Assembly (NCBI RefSeq): GCF_000024545.1
Contig: NC_013947.1
Span: forward strand, 3,906,001-3,970,000
Direction: 5' to 3'
Length of the DNA stretch: 64,000 bases
From: Stackebrandtia nassauensis DSM 44728
Lineage (GTDB): Bacteria > Actinomycetota > Actinomycetes > Mycobacteriales > Micromonosporaceae
Program-made: the position numbers and the translations under genes
Shown here: positions 54,527 through 62,492 of the stretch, piece after piece
How positions within the stretch are numbered: the stretch's first letter is position 1
Layout: each line of letters starts with the position of its first letter
Notes under the pieces: model-generated
What the model saw: the letters and a program-made list of their open reading frames with translations, nothing else
Told to the model about the DNA's origin: nothing
Database searches by the model: none

Positions 54527-55459
54527 CTACAGGTCCATGCCCCAGTTCTGGCCGGTGAGGTCGTGGCCGAACAGGTGGACGTCGGTTTCGGACTCCAGCT
54601 GGAATCCGGCGCGCTGGTACAGGCGGCGGGCGTCGGCCAGGAGGCTGACCGTCCACAACACCATGCGGCGGTATCCGGCGGCTCGCGCGAAGTCCACACA
54701 GGCGTCGATGAGTTTTCCGCCGATGCCCTGGCCGCGGGCGCTGGCCTCCACCAGCAGGACCCGTAGTTTCGCGGTGGCCTCGTCGTCCCCGCGCATGCAG
54801 AAGATCGACCCCACCGGTCGGCCGTCCATTTCGGCGATCCAGGCGCGTTCGCGTTGGGGGTCGTGGTCGGTGGCGAAGCCCGCGACGACCCGGGCGACCA
54901 GGGCCTCGTAGTCGCCGTTCCAGCCGTGTTCGGCGGCGTAGACGGCGCCGTTGCGGGAGATGACCCAGCCCAGTTCGCCGGGCAGCGGGTCCCGCAGTAC
55001 CACTGTGGCCGGTTCGGCGCTCGGGGTGAAGGCGGCCTCGATGACGTCCATGGCGGCGAGTACCTCGCGCTGCCGGGTGTCGTCGAGGCCGTCGACGAGC
55101 GAGGCCACCGCGTCGATCTGGCGGTCGTCCAGGACGTCGAAGGTCTTGACGCCGGTGGGGGTCAGCGACAGGACGCGGCGGCGGCGGTCGGCTTCGGAGC
55201 GTTCGCGCTCCAGCAGGTCGTCGCGGTCGAAGCGGGCCAGGATCCGCGACAGGTAACCGGCGTCCAGGTCGAGGCGGCGGCACAGTTCGGCGGCGTCGAT
55301 GCCGGGGGTGTGCCGCAACTCCAGCATCACCCGTACCTCGGTCAGCGAGTAGGGGCTGTCGAGCAGTCCTTCGCTCAACACGCCGATGGTCTTGGTGTAG
55401 TGCCGGTTGAAACGGCGGACGCGGTCGATGCGTTCGACGCGGGTACGGGTGCTGGTCAT
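54527..55459 (-). CDS. MarR-GNAT fusion regulator/acetyltransferase
   Basis: This 310-residue protein has a MarR-type winged HTH (about 1-145; LRHTPGIDAAELCRRLDLDAGYLSRILARFDRDDLLERERSEADRR is characteristic in layout) joined to a GNAT acetyltransferase (about 155-305; LLVEASARGQGIGGKLIDACVDFARAAGYRRM contains the acetyl-CoA loop RGQGIGG). Such fusions occur across bacteria and may sense a metabolite through acetylation. A perfect dyad at 55477, just upstream of ATG 55459, is its probable autoregulatory site. Confidence 0.92.
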   Translation of the reverse strand: MTSTRTRVERIDRVRRFNRHYTKTIGVLSEGLLDSPYSLTEVRVMLELRHTPGIDAAELCRRLDLDAGYLSRILARFDRDDLLERERSEADRRRRVLSLTPTGVKTFDVLDDRQIDAVASLVDGLDDTRQREVLAAMDVIEAAFTPSAEPATVVLRDPLPGELGWVISRNGAVYAAEHGWNGDYEALVARVVAGFATDHDPQRERAWIAEMDGRPVGSIFCMRGDDEATAKLRVLLVEASARGQGIGGKLIDACVDFARAAGYRRMVLWTVSLLADARRLYQRAGFQLESETDVHLFGHDLTGQNWGMDL

Positions 55460-55476
55460 CGCGGTCCTTCACAAAC

Positions 55477-55495
55477 TAGTTGACTGAGTCAACTA
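55477..55495. promoter_or_regulatory. MarR-type operator
   Basis: TAGTTGAC (55477-55484), TGA, GTCAACTA (55488-55495) form a perfect dyad 18 bases upstream of the MarR-GNAT start. AGTTGAC-type arms are typical of MarR operators. Confidence 0.75.
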
Positions 55496-55599
55496 TATCG
55501 CGGAGTAGCCGCGGCTACCACACCCGGAGTACTCCCCCGCCGCCAAGCCGCGCCGCGAGGCCGACGACAACACCACCCGGCACCCATAGCGTTGGCCGC

Positions 55600-56382
55600 A
55601 TGATACGAGAACTGACGAACAAGATTACAGCACTGTGGACGAACGGTCGGGTTGTCGAACGGATCGGTTACGTCGTCGCGATTCTGGCGTTCACCAGCGG
55701 GCTGTTCCACCTCATCGTGTACGCCATCGACGGCGGCCCCTGGACCGGACCGGTGTCGTGGCGCAAACCGGTCACCTTCGGACTGTCCTTTGGCATCGTG
55801 CTGGCGACCATCGTGTGGGTGTCGACGTACATCTCCATCGGGCCGAAGTTGCGCACCGTGTTGGTCGGGGCGTTCACCGCCGCCAGCGCCATCGAGGTCG
55901 TGGGCATCACGACCCAGCAGTGGCGCGGCCTGCCCTCGCACTTCAACGACGAGGACGCGCTGTCGGCCCTCATCGGGCGGGTGGGCCTGGCCGGTGGCGG
56001 CGCGGTCCTCATCGCGATCGTGCTGGCGTTGACGGTGTTGAGCCTGCGTCCGGCGCCGCAGACACCGCCCAGCATGCGGCTGGCGGTGCGGGCCGGACTG
56101 TTGATCCTGGTGGGCGCCATGGCTTCGGGGGCGGTCATGATCGCCACCGGCGCGACCCTGTCGGCCACCGAGAGTCACGAGCTGGCCTACCGGGTGTCCG
56201 GATGGCTGAAGCCCACGCACGCGGTCACCATGCACGCGGTGACGGTGCTGCCCGCGCTGGCGCTGTTGGCCTCGTGCCTCAAGCGCGACGAGGCCTGGCG
56301 GCTGCGACTGGTGAAGCTGGCGGTGGCGGCCTACGGCGCGGCCGTGGTGATCACGGTCGCGGTGAACGTGGCCCTGGGATAG
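55600..56382 (+). CDS. uncharacterised polytopic membrane protein
   Basis: This 260-residue protein has about seven hydrophobic segments (IGYVVAILAFTSGLFHLIVYAI; LSFGIVLATIVWVSTYISI; AVRAGLLILVGAMASGAVMIATGA; HAVTVLPALALLASCL; YGAAVVITVAVNVAL). Histidines occur in two helix regions (SGLFHLIV and MHAVTV), which could bind haem or metal. The family is not recognised. The ATG at 55600 has a GC-rich leader with no strong ribosome site. It starts 104 bases beyond the MarR operator and reads away from the MarR gene, so joint regulation is possible. Confidence 0.72.
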   Translation: MIRELTNKITALWTNGRVVERIGYVVAILAFTSGLFHLIVYAIDGGPWTGPVSWRKPVTFGLSFGIVLATIVWVSTYISIGPKLRTVLVGAFTAASAIEVVGITTQQWRGLPSHFNDEDALSALIGRVGLAGGGAVLIAIVLALTVLSLRPAPQTPPSMRLAVRAGLLILVGAMASGAVMIATGATLSATESHELAYRVSGWLKPTHAVTMHAVTVLPALALLASCLKRDEAWRLRLVKLAVAAYGAAVVITVAVNVALG

Positions 56383-56385
56383 AGG

Positions 56386-57267
56386 TCAGTCCTTGCAGAC
56401 GGCGTCGGCGATGGTGGGATCCACGGTGAACACCTCGTCGGCGCCGCCGTTGATGGCGTCGGCCATCGCGGTGGGCGAGTCGACGGCGTGCCAGGCCAGT
56501 CGCAGTCCGGCGTCGTGGATGCGCTCGGCGTCCTCGCCGCCGACCTCGTTGAAGTCGACGCCGATGGAGTCGGCCCAGGTCTGGGCCTCGGCCAGTTCCT
56601 CTTCACCGGGGACGCTGGCCGTCTCCCACTGGATGCTGGCCTCGGGGACCCAGCGGGCCAGGTCGCTCATGGCCTCGGCCTCGCTGGAGCGCAGCTGGAC
56701 CAGGCGGGCGTCGAACAGTTCCTCCCAGCGCTCGTCGGCGCGGAACTCGTTGTCGACGGCCTCGGCCAGGCCGGGCGTGGTGGCCAGGTCGCGCGGCGCC
56801 AGTGACAGGCCGATGCCGGACTCGACGGAGGCGTAGTCGAGCAGGTCGCGCATCGTCAGCAGCTTCTGGCCCCGGTAGCCGTCGCCGAACCAGGTGCCCG
56901 CGTCGAGGCGTTCGAGTTCGGCGAGGGTGAAGGTGTCGACGTTGTCGTCGGCACGCTTGGGGAAGACCTCGGCGACGTTGGTGGTGCGGCGCAGGTTGGC
57001 GTCGCGCACCAGGACCGGGACGCCGTCGGCGGTGAGCCGCACGTCGGCCGACAGCCAGGTGCCCTTGCGGGCGACGGCCTGGCTCATGGCCGCGGCGGTC
57101 ATGTCGGGGGCGGTGGCGGTCTTGCCGCCGTCGGCGAAGACGGTCACGCTCTCCAGGCAGGACTTCGGCGGCGTGTAGGCCTGGGTGGAGACGGTGGCGG
57201 TCGCGCTACCGGTTACGAGTACGGCTCCGACACAGCCGATTCCGACGACTCGACGCCTCCACGACAT
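56386..57267 (-). CDS. secreted GDPD-fold protein, probably catalytically dead
   Basis: This 293-residue protein has an N-terminal signal (RRRVVGIGCVGAVLVTGSATA) and a glycerophosphodiester-phosphodiesterase TIM barrel: WLSADVRLTADGVPVLVRDANLRRTT, TFTLAELERLDAG and a late VTDPT-like end. Catalytic positions are changed. The HRG start motif is ADG (45-47), the metal-binding ExD is SAD (73-75) and the HD catalytic pair is RD (88-89). It may bind rather than cleave phosphodiesters. A complete reading frame with normal composition argues against recent decay. Confidence 0.85.
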   Translation of the reverse strand: MSWRRRVVGIGCVGAVLVTGSATATVSTQAYTPPKSCLESVTVFADGGKTATAPDMTAAAMSQAVARKGTWLSADVRLTADGVPVLVRDANLRRTTNVAEVFPKRADDNVDTFTLAELERLDAGTWFGDGYRGQKLLTMRDLLDYASVESGIGLSLAPRDLATTPGLAEAVDNEFRADERWEELFDARLVQLRSSEAEAMSDLARWVPEASIQWETASVPGEEELAEAQTWADSIGVDFNEVGGEDAERIHDAGLRLAWHAVDSPTAMADAINGGADEVFTVDPTIADAVCKD

Positions 57268-57443
57268 GTATCAGACCTTCTTGCGAGAAATAGGACAGCA
57301 GCCAACTTAGCCTATCGTCTCCACTCCTCACCAACGGGATTACCGGATTGCTTGCGGCAGCGGGACCATAGCCGAGTTTACGCCTGGTTCACCTGCTCGT
57401 AAGTGTCGGGGAGGTCACCGGCGGTGGCGCTTTTGGCCAGTTT

Positions 57444-58448
57444 TCAGGTGTGCGCGTCGGCCTGCCGGGGCGCGGTGAGGCGTTTGCGGAACACCCAGTA
57501 GGTCCAGCCCTGGTACAGCAGCACCACCGGGGTGAAGATCGCCGCCACGATCGTCATGATCTTCAGCGTGTAGGGCGAGGAGGCGGTTCCGGCGACGGTG
57601 AGGCTGTAGGCGGAGTCGATCGTGGACGGCATGACGTCGGGGAACAGCGCGGTGAACAGCGCCGCGACCACGGCGGTGATGGTGACGGTGGTGGCCGAAA
57701 ACGACCAGCCCTCGCGTCCGGCGGCCACGAGCGCCACGGCGGCGACCAGGGCCACGGCGGCGGTGATCGACAGGGCGATGGAGGCGGGGTTGGCGTGTTT
57801 GAACGCCGTCCAGGTCAGGAAGGCCGCCGCGGCGACGATGGTCACCACGCCCAGGCGTACGGCGGTGCGGCGGGCGGTGGTGCGCAGCGGGTCGGTGGTC
57901 TTCAGCGCCAGGAACACCGCGCCGTGGGTGGTGAACAGGGCCAGCGTGGTCAGGCCGCCCAGTAGCGCGTAGCCGCCCAGCAGGTCGAACACGGTTCCGG
58001 CGTAGTTGCCGTCGGCGTTGATGGGGACTCCGGCGGTGAGGTTGGCGAAGGCGACGCCCCACAGGAACGACGGCAGTATCGATCCGGCGATGATGCAGGC
58101 GTCCCAGCGGCGCTGCCAGGCGATGTCGTCGCGCTTGTGGCGGTATTCGATGCCCACGGCGCGCACGATCAGGGCGATGAGGATGACCAGAAGCGGCAGG
58201 TAGAAGCCGGAGAACAGGGTGGCGTACCAGGCGGGGAAGGCGGCGAAGGTGGCGCCTCCGGCCACGATCAGCCAGACTTCGTTGCCGTCCCACACCGGTC
58301 CGATGGTGCCCATCATGGTGGCGCGGGTGGGGTTGTCGCGGCCGATGACGCCCATGAGGGTGCCGACGCCGAAGTCGAATCCCTCCAGGACGAAGTAGCC
58401 GGTCCACAGTACGGCGATGAGTACGAACCACACGGTCGGCAGATCCAT
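57444..58448 (-). CDS. cydB: cytochrome bd ubiquinol oxidase subunit II
   Basis: This 334-residue membrane protein of about nine helices has subunit II signatures: WFVLIAVLWTGYFVLEGFDFGVG near the N-terminus, IGPVWDGNEVWLIVAGGATFAAFPAWYA, and NADGNY in a loop. It partners with CydA to form the terminal oxidase, which reduces O2 without pumping protons and has high O2 affinity. The start is 12 bases from the CydA stop. The assembly transporter cydDC is not in the window. Confidence 0.97.
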   Translation of the reverse strand: MDLPTVWFVLIAVLWTGYFVLEGFDFGVGTLMGVIGRDNPTRATMMGTIGPVWDGNEVWLIVAGGATFAAFPAWYATLFSGFYLPLLVILIALIVRAVGIEYRHKRDDIAWQRRWDACIIAGSILPSFLWGVAFANLTAGVPINADGNYAGTVFDLLGGYALLGGLTTLALFTTHGAVFLALKTTDPLRTTARRTAVRLGVVTIVAAAAFLTWTAFKHANPASIALSITAAVALVAAVALVAAGREGWSFSATTVTITAVVAALFTALFPDVMPSTIDSAYSLTVAGTASSPYTLKIMTIVAAIFTPVVLLYQGWTYWVFRKRLTAPRQADAHT

Positions 58449-58460
58449 GGTGGTGTCTCC

Positions 58461-59852
58461 TTAGTAGGTGGCGGGTTCGGTGGGCAGTCCGGCTTTGGCG
58501 TAGCGCAGCAGGAGTCCGATCTCGACGACCGCCAGGACGGCGTACAGGGTGGTGAAGCCGATCAGGGAGGTCATGATCTCGGCGAAGGACACCGACGGGG
58601 ACACGCCGTCTTCGGTTTTCAGCAGCGTGAACACGATCCAGGGCTGGCGGCCGGTCTCGGTGAAGATCCAGCCGAAGGCGGTGGCGGCCAGCGGCAGCAG
58701 CGGCGAGACGACCATGAGGCGGCGCAGCCACCGGTTGGACGGGGTTCTGCCGCGCCGCAGCGTCCACAGTGCCAGCAGTGCGACGCCGGTGGCGGCGATG
58801 CCCAGGCCGATCATGGCGCGAAACGACCAGTAGGTCAGCGGGATGTTGGGACGGTAGTCGCCGGGGCCGTATTTGTCCTGATAGGAGGCGTTGACGTCGT
58901 TGATGCCCAGGACCTCGCCGTCGAACGATCCGGTGCCCAGGAAGGACAGCAGGCCCGGCACGGTGATGGACCAGACCTCCTCGGTGCCGTCGAGGCTGCC
59001 GATGGTGAGGATGGAGAACGCGGCGGGTTGTTCGGTCTCGTAGAGGGCTTCGGCGGCGGCCATCTTCATCGGCTGGGTCTCGGTCATGATCTTGCCCTGG
59101 ATGTCGCCGGTGACCACGACGGCGACCGAGGCGACGAGGACGGTGACGGCGCCGATCTTGGCCGCCGAGCGCCAGGCTTTTTCGGCCGTGGGGTCGGTGT
59201 CGGTCGGCGATTGGGTATCGTCGCCGCGATGATGGCGCATCAGATGCCACATGGCCACGGCCAGCATGAAGGCCCCCGAGGTGAGGAAGACCGCCGCCAG
59301 CGTGTGCGGGAGGGTGATGAGAGCGACCTTGTTGCCCAGAAGCGCCGCGAAGTCGACCAGTTCGACGCGGTCGTTGTTGAGCGTGTGGCCGGTGGGCCAT
59401 TGCATGAAGGAGTTCGCCACCAGGATGAAGTACGCCGACAGCGCGGTGCCGAACGCGGCGATCCAGATACAGGCCAGGTGGACGCGGCGTGGGAGTTTGT
59501 CCCAGCCGAAGATCCACAGTCCCAGGAAGGTCGACTCGAGGAAGAACGCGGCCAGGCCCTCGATGGCCAGCGGGGCGCCGAAGACGTCGCCGACGTATGT
59601 GGAGTACGCCGACCAGTTCATGCCGAACTGGAATTCCTGGACGATGCCGGTCACCACGCCCATGGCGAAGTTGATGAGGAACAGTTTGCCGAACAGTTTG
59701 GTCAGTTTGAGCCAGCGCTCGTCATTGGTGCGCACCCACGCGGACTGCATCCCGGCGACCAGAAAGGACAGCCCGATGGTGAGCGGGACGAACAGGAAAT
59801 GGTAAACGGTGGTTATGGCGAACTGCCAGCGCGATGCATCGAGGACGTCCAT
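58461..59852 (-). CDS. cydA: cytochrome bd ubiquinol oxidase subunit I
   Basis: This 463-residue protein is of the short Q-loop type. Visible haem and quinol features are His18 (MDVLDASRWQFAITTVYHF), a Glu/Gln pair in GIVQEFQFGMNW, an LPHTLAAVF His that corresponds to the b558/b595 region, and FTETGRQPWIVF. A strong GGAGGAGGGG lies upstream of ATG 59852. It overlaps the divergent acyltransferase start, and tandem dyads lie just ahead of it. It carries the haems and the quinol site. Confidence 0.97.
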   Translation of the reverse strand: MDVLDASRWQFAITTVYHFLFVPLTIGLSFLVAGMQSAWVRTNDERWLKLTKLFGKLFLINFAMGVVTGIVQEFQFGMNWSAYSTYVGDVFGAPLAIEGLAAFFLESTFLGLWIFGWDKLPRRVHLACIWIAAFGTALSAYFILVANSFMQWPTGHTLNNDRVELVDFAALLGNKVALITLPHTLAAVFLTSGAFMLAVAMWHLMRHHRGDDTQSPTDTDPTAEKAWRSAAKIGAVTVLVASVAVVVTGDIQGKIMTETQPMKMAAAEALYETEQPAAFSILTIGSLDGTEEVWSITVPGLLSFLGTGSFDGEVLGINDVNASYQDKYGPGDYRPNIPLTYWSFRAMIGLGIAATGVALLALWTLRRGRTPSNRWLRRLMVVSPLLPLAATAFGWIFTETGRQPWIVFTLLKTEDGVSPSVSFAEIMTSLIGFTTLYAVLAVVEIGLLLRYAKAGLPTEPATY

Positions 59853-60663
59853 GGATAGTGACCCCTCCTCCAGTCTTCTACCTGACGTAGAAGACTCTAC
59901 AGGACGTAGAAGTTATCGGCCGACGCGACTGTGGCGTTTCCTGCTGCGCCTGTCACGCGTATTGATCCCCATGTTCTGCCGGTTGAGGATAACCGGCGAG
60001 ATACCAGGGGAACTGCGTAAATCCTCGATGATCCTGGCCGCCAACCACATAGGGACCTTCGACCCGTTCGTCCTCATCGCCGCGTGCGCCCGCAAGGGAC
60101 TGGCCCCCCGGTTCCTGGCCACCGCCGGACTGTTCCGGGCCCCGGTGTTCGGCTCGATCATGCGCGGTTGCGGCCACATCCAGGTCGACCGGGGCAAGCA
60201 CACCGTCACCGAGGCCCTGCACAACGCCATCGACGCCCTGGACGAGGGCTCGTGCATCCTCATCTACCCCGAGGGACGGGTCACTTTGGACCCCGGACTG
60301 TGGCCCGAGAACGGCAAGACCGGCGTCGCCCGGCTCGCGCTGACCTCCAAGGCCCCGGTGCTGGCGATATCGCAGTGGGGCGCCCACGAGGTGATGGCCT
60401 ACGACACCCCCGGCGCGATCGCGCGCAGCCTGCTGACCGCCCTGTGGCGCCGCCCCATCGCGCGGGTGCACTTCGCCGGACTCGTCGACCTGAGCGGCCC
60501 CGACATGACGCCGCGCAAGGCCACCGACCGCATCACCGAGCACTACCTGGACGCGCTGCCACCCCTGCGCGCCGACGAGCCGGTGCTGCCGCGCCACATC
60601 GACCCCATCCGGCCGCTGTCCTCGGCGCGCACGTACCGCCGCCCCAAGCCCCCCGACCAGTGA
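59851..60663 (+). CDS. PlsC-type acyltransferase
   Basis: The protein has 270 residues if started at ATG 59851. The catalytic motif AANHIGTFDPF (H-x4-D) lies near residue 73, the binding motif YPEGRV near 145 and LAISQWGAHEVM follows, all as in 1-acyl-sn-glycerol-3-phosphate acyltransferases. It should transfer an acyl chain in phospholipid synthesis at the cytoplasmic face. This start overlaps the cydA start codon and puts the first 21 codons across the tandem dyads; a downstream start (for example ATG 59971) would shorten the N-terminus and is possible. Confidence 0.88.
   Translation: MDSDPSSSLLPDVEDSTGRRSYRPTRLWRFLLRLSRVLIPMFCRLRITGEIPGELRKSSMILAANHIGTFDPFVLIAACARKGLAPRFLATAGLFRAPVFGSIMRGCGHIQVDRGKHTVTEALHNAIDALDEGSCILIYPEGRVTLDPGLWPENGKTGVARLALTSKAPVLAISQWGAHEVMAYDTPGAIARSLLTALWRRPIARVHFAGLVDLSGPDMTPRKATDRITEHYLDALPPLRADEPVLPRHIDPIRPLSSARTYRRPKPPDQ
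59873..59913. promoter_or_regulatory. tandem operators ahead of cydA
   Basis: Copy 1 is perfect: GTCTTCTAC (59873-59881), five bases, GTAGAAGAC (59887-59895). Copy 2 is imperfect: CTCTAC (59895-59900), five bases, GTAGAAG (59906-59912). The centres are 19 bases apart, about two helical turns, which allows cooperative binding by one regulator. This is not the TGTGANNNNTTCACA-type Rex motif. Confidence 0.75.
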
Positions 60664-60711
60664 CCCCGACCCCGGCCCCGGCCCCGGCCCCGGCCCCGGC
60701 CCCGGCCTCGG
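60664..60711. repeat. CCCCGG hexamer array
   Basis: Eight consecutive six-base units run directly from the acyltransferase stop: CCCCGA, six exact CCCCGG units, and CCTCGG. No coding function is supportable. Confidence 0.9.
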
Positions 60712-60714
60712 GAC

Positions 60715-60752
60715 CGTGTCCGATGGACAGGCATCCCAGGATTTCGGACACG
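60715..60752 (+). terminator. hairpin beyond the hexamer array
   Basis: CGTGTCCGA (60715-60723) pairs exactly with TCGGACACG (60744-60752) around a 20-base loop. It probably terminates the acyltransferase transcript. The long loop makes this tentative. Confidence 0.45.
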
Positions 60753-60801
60753 CCCACGCCAGGGCGTCGCCACACGCGCGTGTAACGGTCAGGTTTGGAC
60801 C

Positions 60802-61362
60802 ATGACCTCGACAACCATGACCTCAAACCTCGTCAACCGCTGGCCCACCGCGCTGGGACTGCTCGGAGCCGCCGGCTGCATCACCGCGATCCTCATGGGC
60901 GCCAAAGAATCCGAGTTCGGAAGCGCCGCGGCGATCATGGCCGGCATGTACCTGTTCGCCTACGCCCTCAACAAACCCGTCACCGTCTGGCTGGCCTTCC
61001 CGGTGATGTCGGCGGCCACGACCGTCGTCACGTTCCTGGGCTACGACTCGGCGGTGTGGATTCCAGCGCTGCTGGTCGTGCTGTGGGTGTGGGCGCTGGT
61101 CGCCGGCCGGGCCGCCGACGGCCGCCTGTTCACCGTGCAGACCGTCGGCATGATCGCCTTCGGGGCCATCACCTTGGCGACGGCCTTCGCCGAACCGACG
61201 CTCGGCGGCGTCCTGGCGGGACTGGGCTTCTTCGCCCACGGGCTGTGGGACGTGGCGCATTTCCGTGCCGACAAGGTCGTCAACCGGCCCTGGTCGGAGT
61301 TCTGCGCGGTGGTGGACATCCCCGTCGGCCTCACCCTCATCGCCGCCGCCCTGCTCGGGTGA
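60802..61362 (+). CDS. uncharacterised small membrane protein
   Basis: This 186-residue protein has about six hydrophobic segments (GLLGAAGCITAILMG; AAIMAGMYLFAYAL; VWLAFPVMSAATTVVTFLGY; ALLVVLWVWALVAG; LGGVLAGLGFFAHGLWDVAHF; VGLTLIAAALL). A His-rich feature HGLWDVAHF near residue 146 is reminiscent of metal or quinone sites but is not diagnostic. It is the last plus-strand gene. The family is not recognised. Confidence 0.75.
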   Translation: MTSTTMTSNLVNRWPTALGLLGAAGCITAILMGAKESEFGSAAAIMAGMYLFAYALNKPVTVWLAFPVMSAATTVVTFLGYDSAVWIPALLVVLWVWALVAGRAADGRLFTVQTVGMIAFGAITLATAFAEPTLGGVLAGLGFFAHGLWDVAHFRADKVVNRPWSEFCAVVDIPVGLTLIAAALLG

Positions 61363-61402
61363 CCGGCGCCGCGTTCGATGGCGGCGGCCCGGACCCGCAC
61401 GG

Positions 61403-61897
61403 TCACAGGCAGACCCAGCAGTACAGCTGCTGATCGTCGTCGCGGGCCCGCCGGGCCAGGGTGACCAGTGACTGGGCCACCGGCAGCAGGTCCTCCGCAC
61501 TCGCGCCGTACAGCTCCTCGGTCCGCGCCCACCGCGCGACCGTGTCGGGCAGTGCGGCGTCGAGTGCGTCGGCCAGCGTGTCGCGCACCGCGGGGTCCAG
61601 TCGCGACACCCACGGACCGGTGGCCCACGGGTCGTCCTCGGCGGCGGGGCCGTCGGGGCCGGGCATCGGGGTGGTGGGCCACACCATCGTCTCGGCGACG
61701 AGGTCCGCGCTCCAGGGCACCTGCCGGATCGCCGCGATCAGCGCGCCCAAGACGATGGGGGCGTCGACGCCCTTGGCCTCGACGCCCTCGAACACCGCGT
61801 GCTCGCCGTTGACGAGCGGGTCGCCGTCCTCGGTTCGCATCGCGCGCACCACGTCGGCCGCGTCAGCGGCACGGAAGTAGTCGGTCAGCACACCCAC
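61403..61897 (-). CDS. hypothetical protein
   Basis: The protein has 164 residues from GTG 61897, six bases after CAGGAG; an ATG at 61927 is also in frame. The N-terminus VGVLTDYFRAADAADVVRAM and C-terminal LARRARDDDQQLYCWVCL are distinctive, but no known domain was identified. No signal peptide or membrane segment. It lies 31 bases beyond the LuxR-like gene on the same strand and probably shares its transcript. Confidence 0.7.
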   Translation of the reverse strand: MGVLTDYFRAADAADVVRAMRTEDGDPLVNGEHAVFEGVEAKGVDAPIVLGALIAAIRQVPWSADLVAETMVWPTTPMPGPDGPAAEDDPWATGPWVSRLDPAVRDTLADALDAALPDTVARWARTEELYGASAEDLLPVAQSLVTLARRARDDDQQLYCWVCL

Positions 61898-61928
61898 GGT
61901 TGTCTCCTGTCGCGATGGTTGAGCCAAA

Positions 61929-62492
61929 CTAGACCAGGCAGGCGCGCCCGCGAATGTCCGCTAAGGACGTGCGGGTGCGTTTGATGAACGCCAGGACCGC
62001 CTCGCGCGTGGTGGCCACCCCCAGCGACTTGCGGGCCGCGGCGATACGGCGGTTGGCGGTGCGCAGCGACAGGAACTCCGCCTCGGCCGCCGCCGCGATC
62101 GTCTCGCCGTCGGCCAGCCGCTCCAGCAGCGCGGCCTGCTCCGGCGTGACCGGCAGCGCCGCCGCGTCGGGTTCGGCCGGTTCGGCGACCGGGTCGACGC
62201 CCACGGGTCCGATGCGCGCCAGGTCGGCCGACAGGGCCAGGCCCTGGGCCGAGGACGGGTCGCACACGCACACGACCCCCGCACCCCGGGCCGCCGCCAA
62301 CACGGCCAGACCGGCGGTGTCGGCGTCAGGGACGCGCCCGTAACGCAGCATCTTGCCCGCCGAGACGTCCCAGCCGCCCTCGGTGATGGCGAAACCCTGG
62401 CGGGTGTTCCAACCGTCGCGCGACAGGCGACGCAGCACAGTGGTGGCCTCGGCGGCCGTCGCGACTATGTACAAGGGAGCGGACATGGTCAC
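61929..62492 (-). CDS. small HTH/LuxR-like regulator
   Basis: The protein has 187 residues from GTG 62492, overlapping the next stop in GTGA; ATG 62486 is an equally good start. Its N-terminal half is a mixed fold with SAPLYIVATAAEATTVLRRL. The C-terminal half (about 115-180) is a LuxR-type HTH: LPVTPEQAALLERLADGETIAAAAEAEFLSLRTANRRIAAARKSLG (shown for layout only). There is no receiver signature. It is coupled to the large LuxR-type regulator upstream, so they may act together. Confidence 0.75.
   Translation of the reverse strand: MTMSAPLYIVATAAEATTVLRRLSRDGWNTRQGFAITEGGWDVSAGKMLRYGRVPDADTAGLAVLAAARGAGVVCVCDPSSAQGLALSADLARIGPVGVDPVAEPAEPDAAALPVTPEQAALLERLADGETIAAAAEAEFLSLRTANRRIAAARKSLGVATTREAVLAFIKRTRTSLADIRGRACLV

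Noticed and set aside
59873..59913. CRISPR-like or IS-end interpretation of the dyads
   Set aside because: There are only two copies with no spacer pattern, no cas or transposase genes, and the location upstream of cydA fits operators.
60533..60826. Minus-strand frame through the hexamer array (Gly-Ala/Gly-Val dipeptides)
   Set aside because: The repeat generates the product; there is no ribosome site or domain, and it overlaps the acyltransferase.
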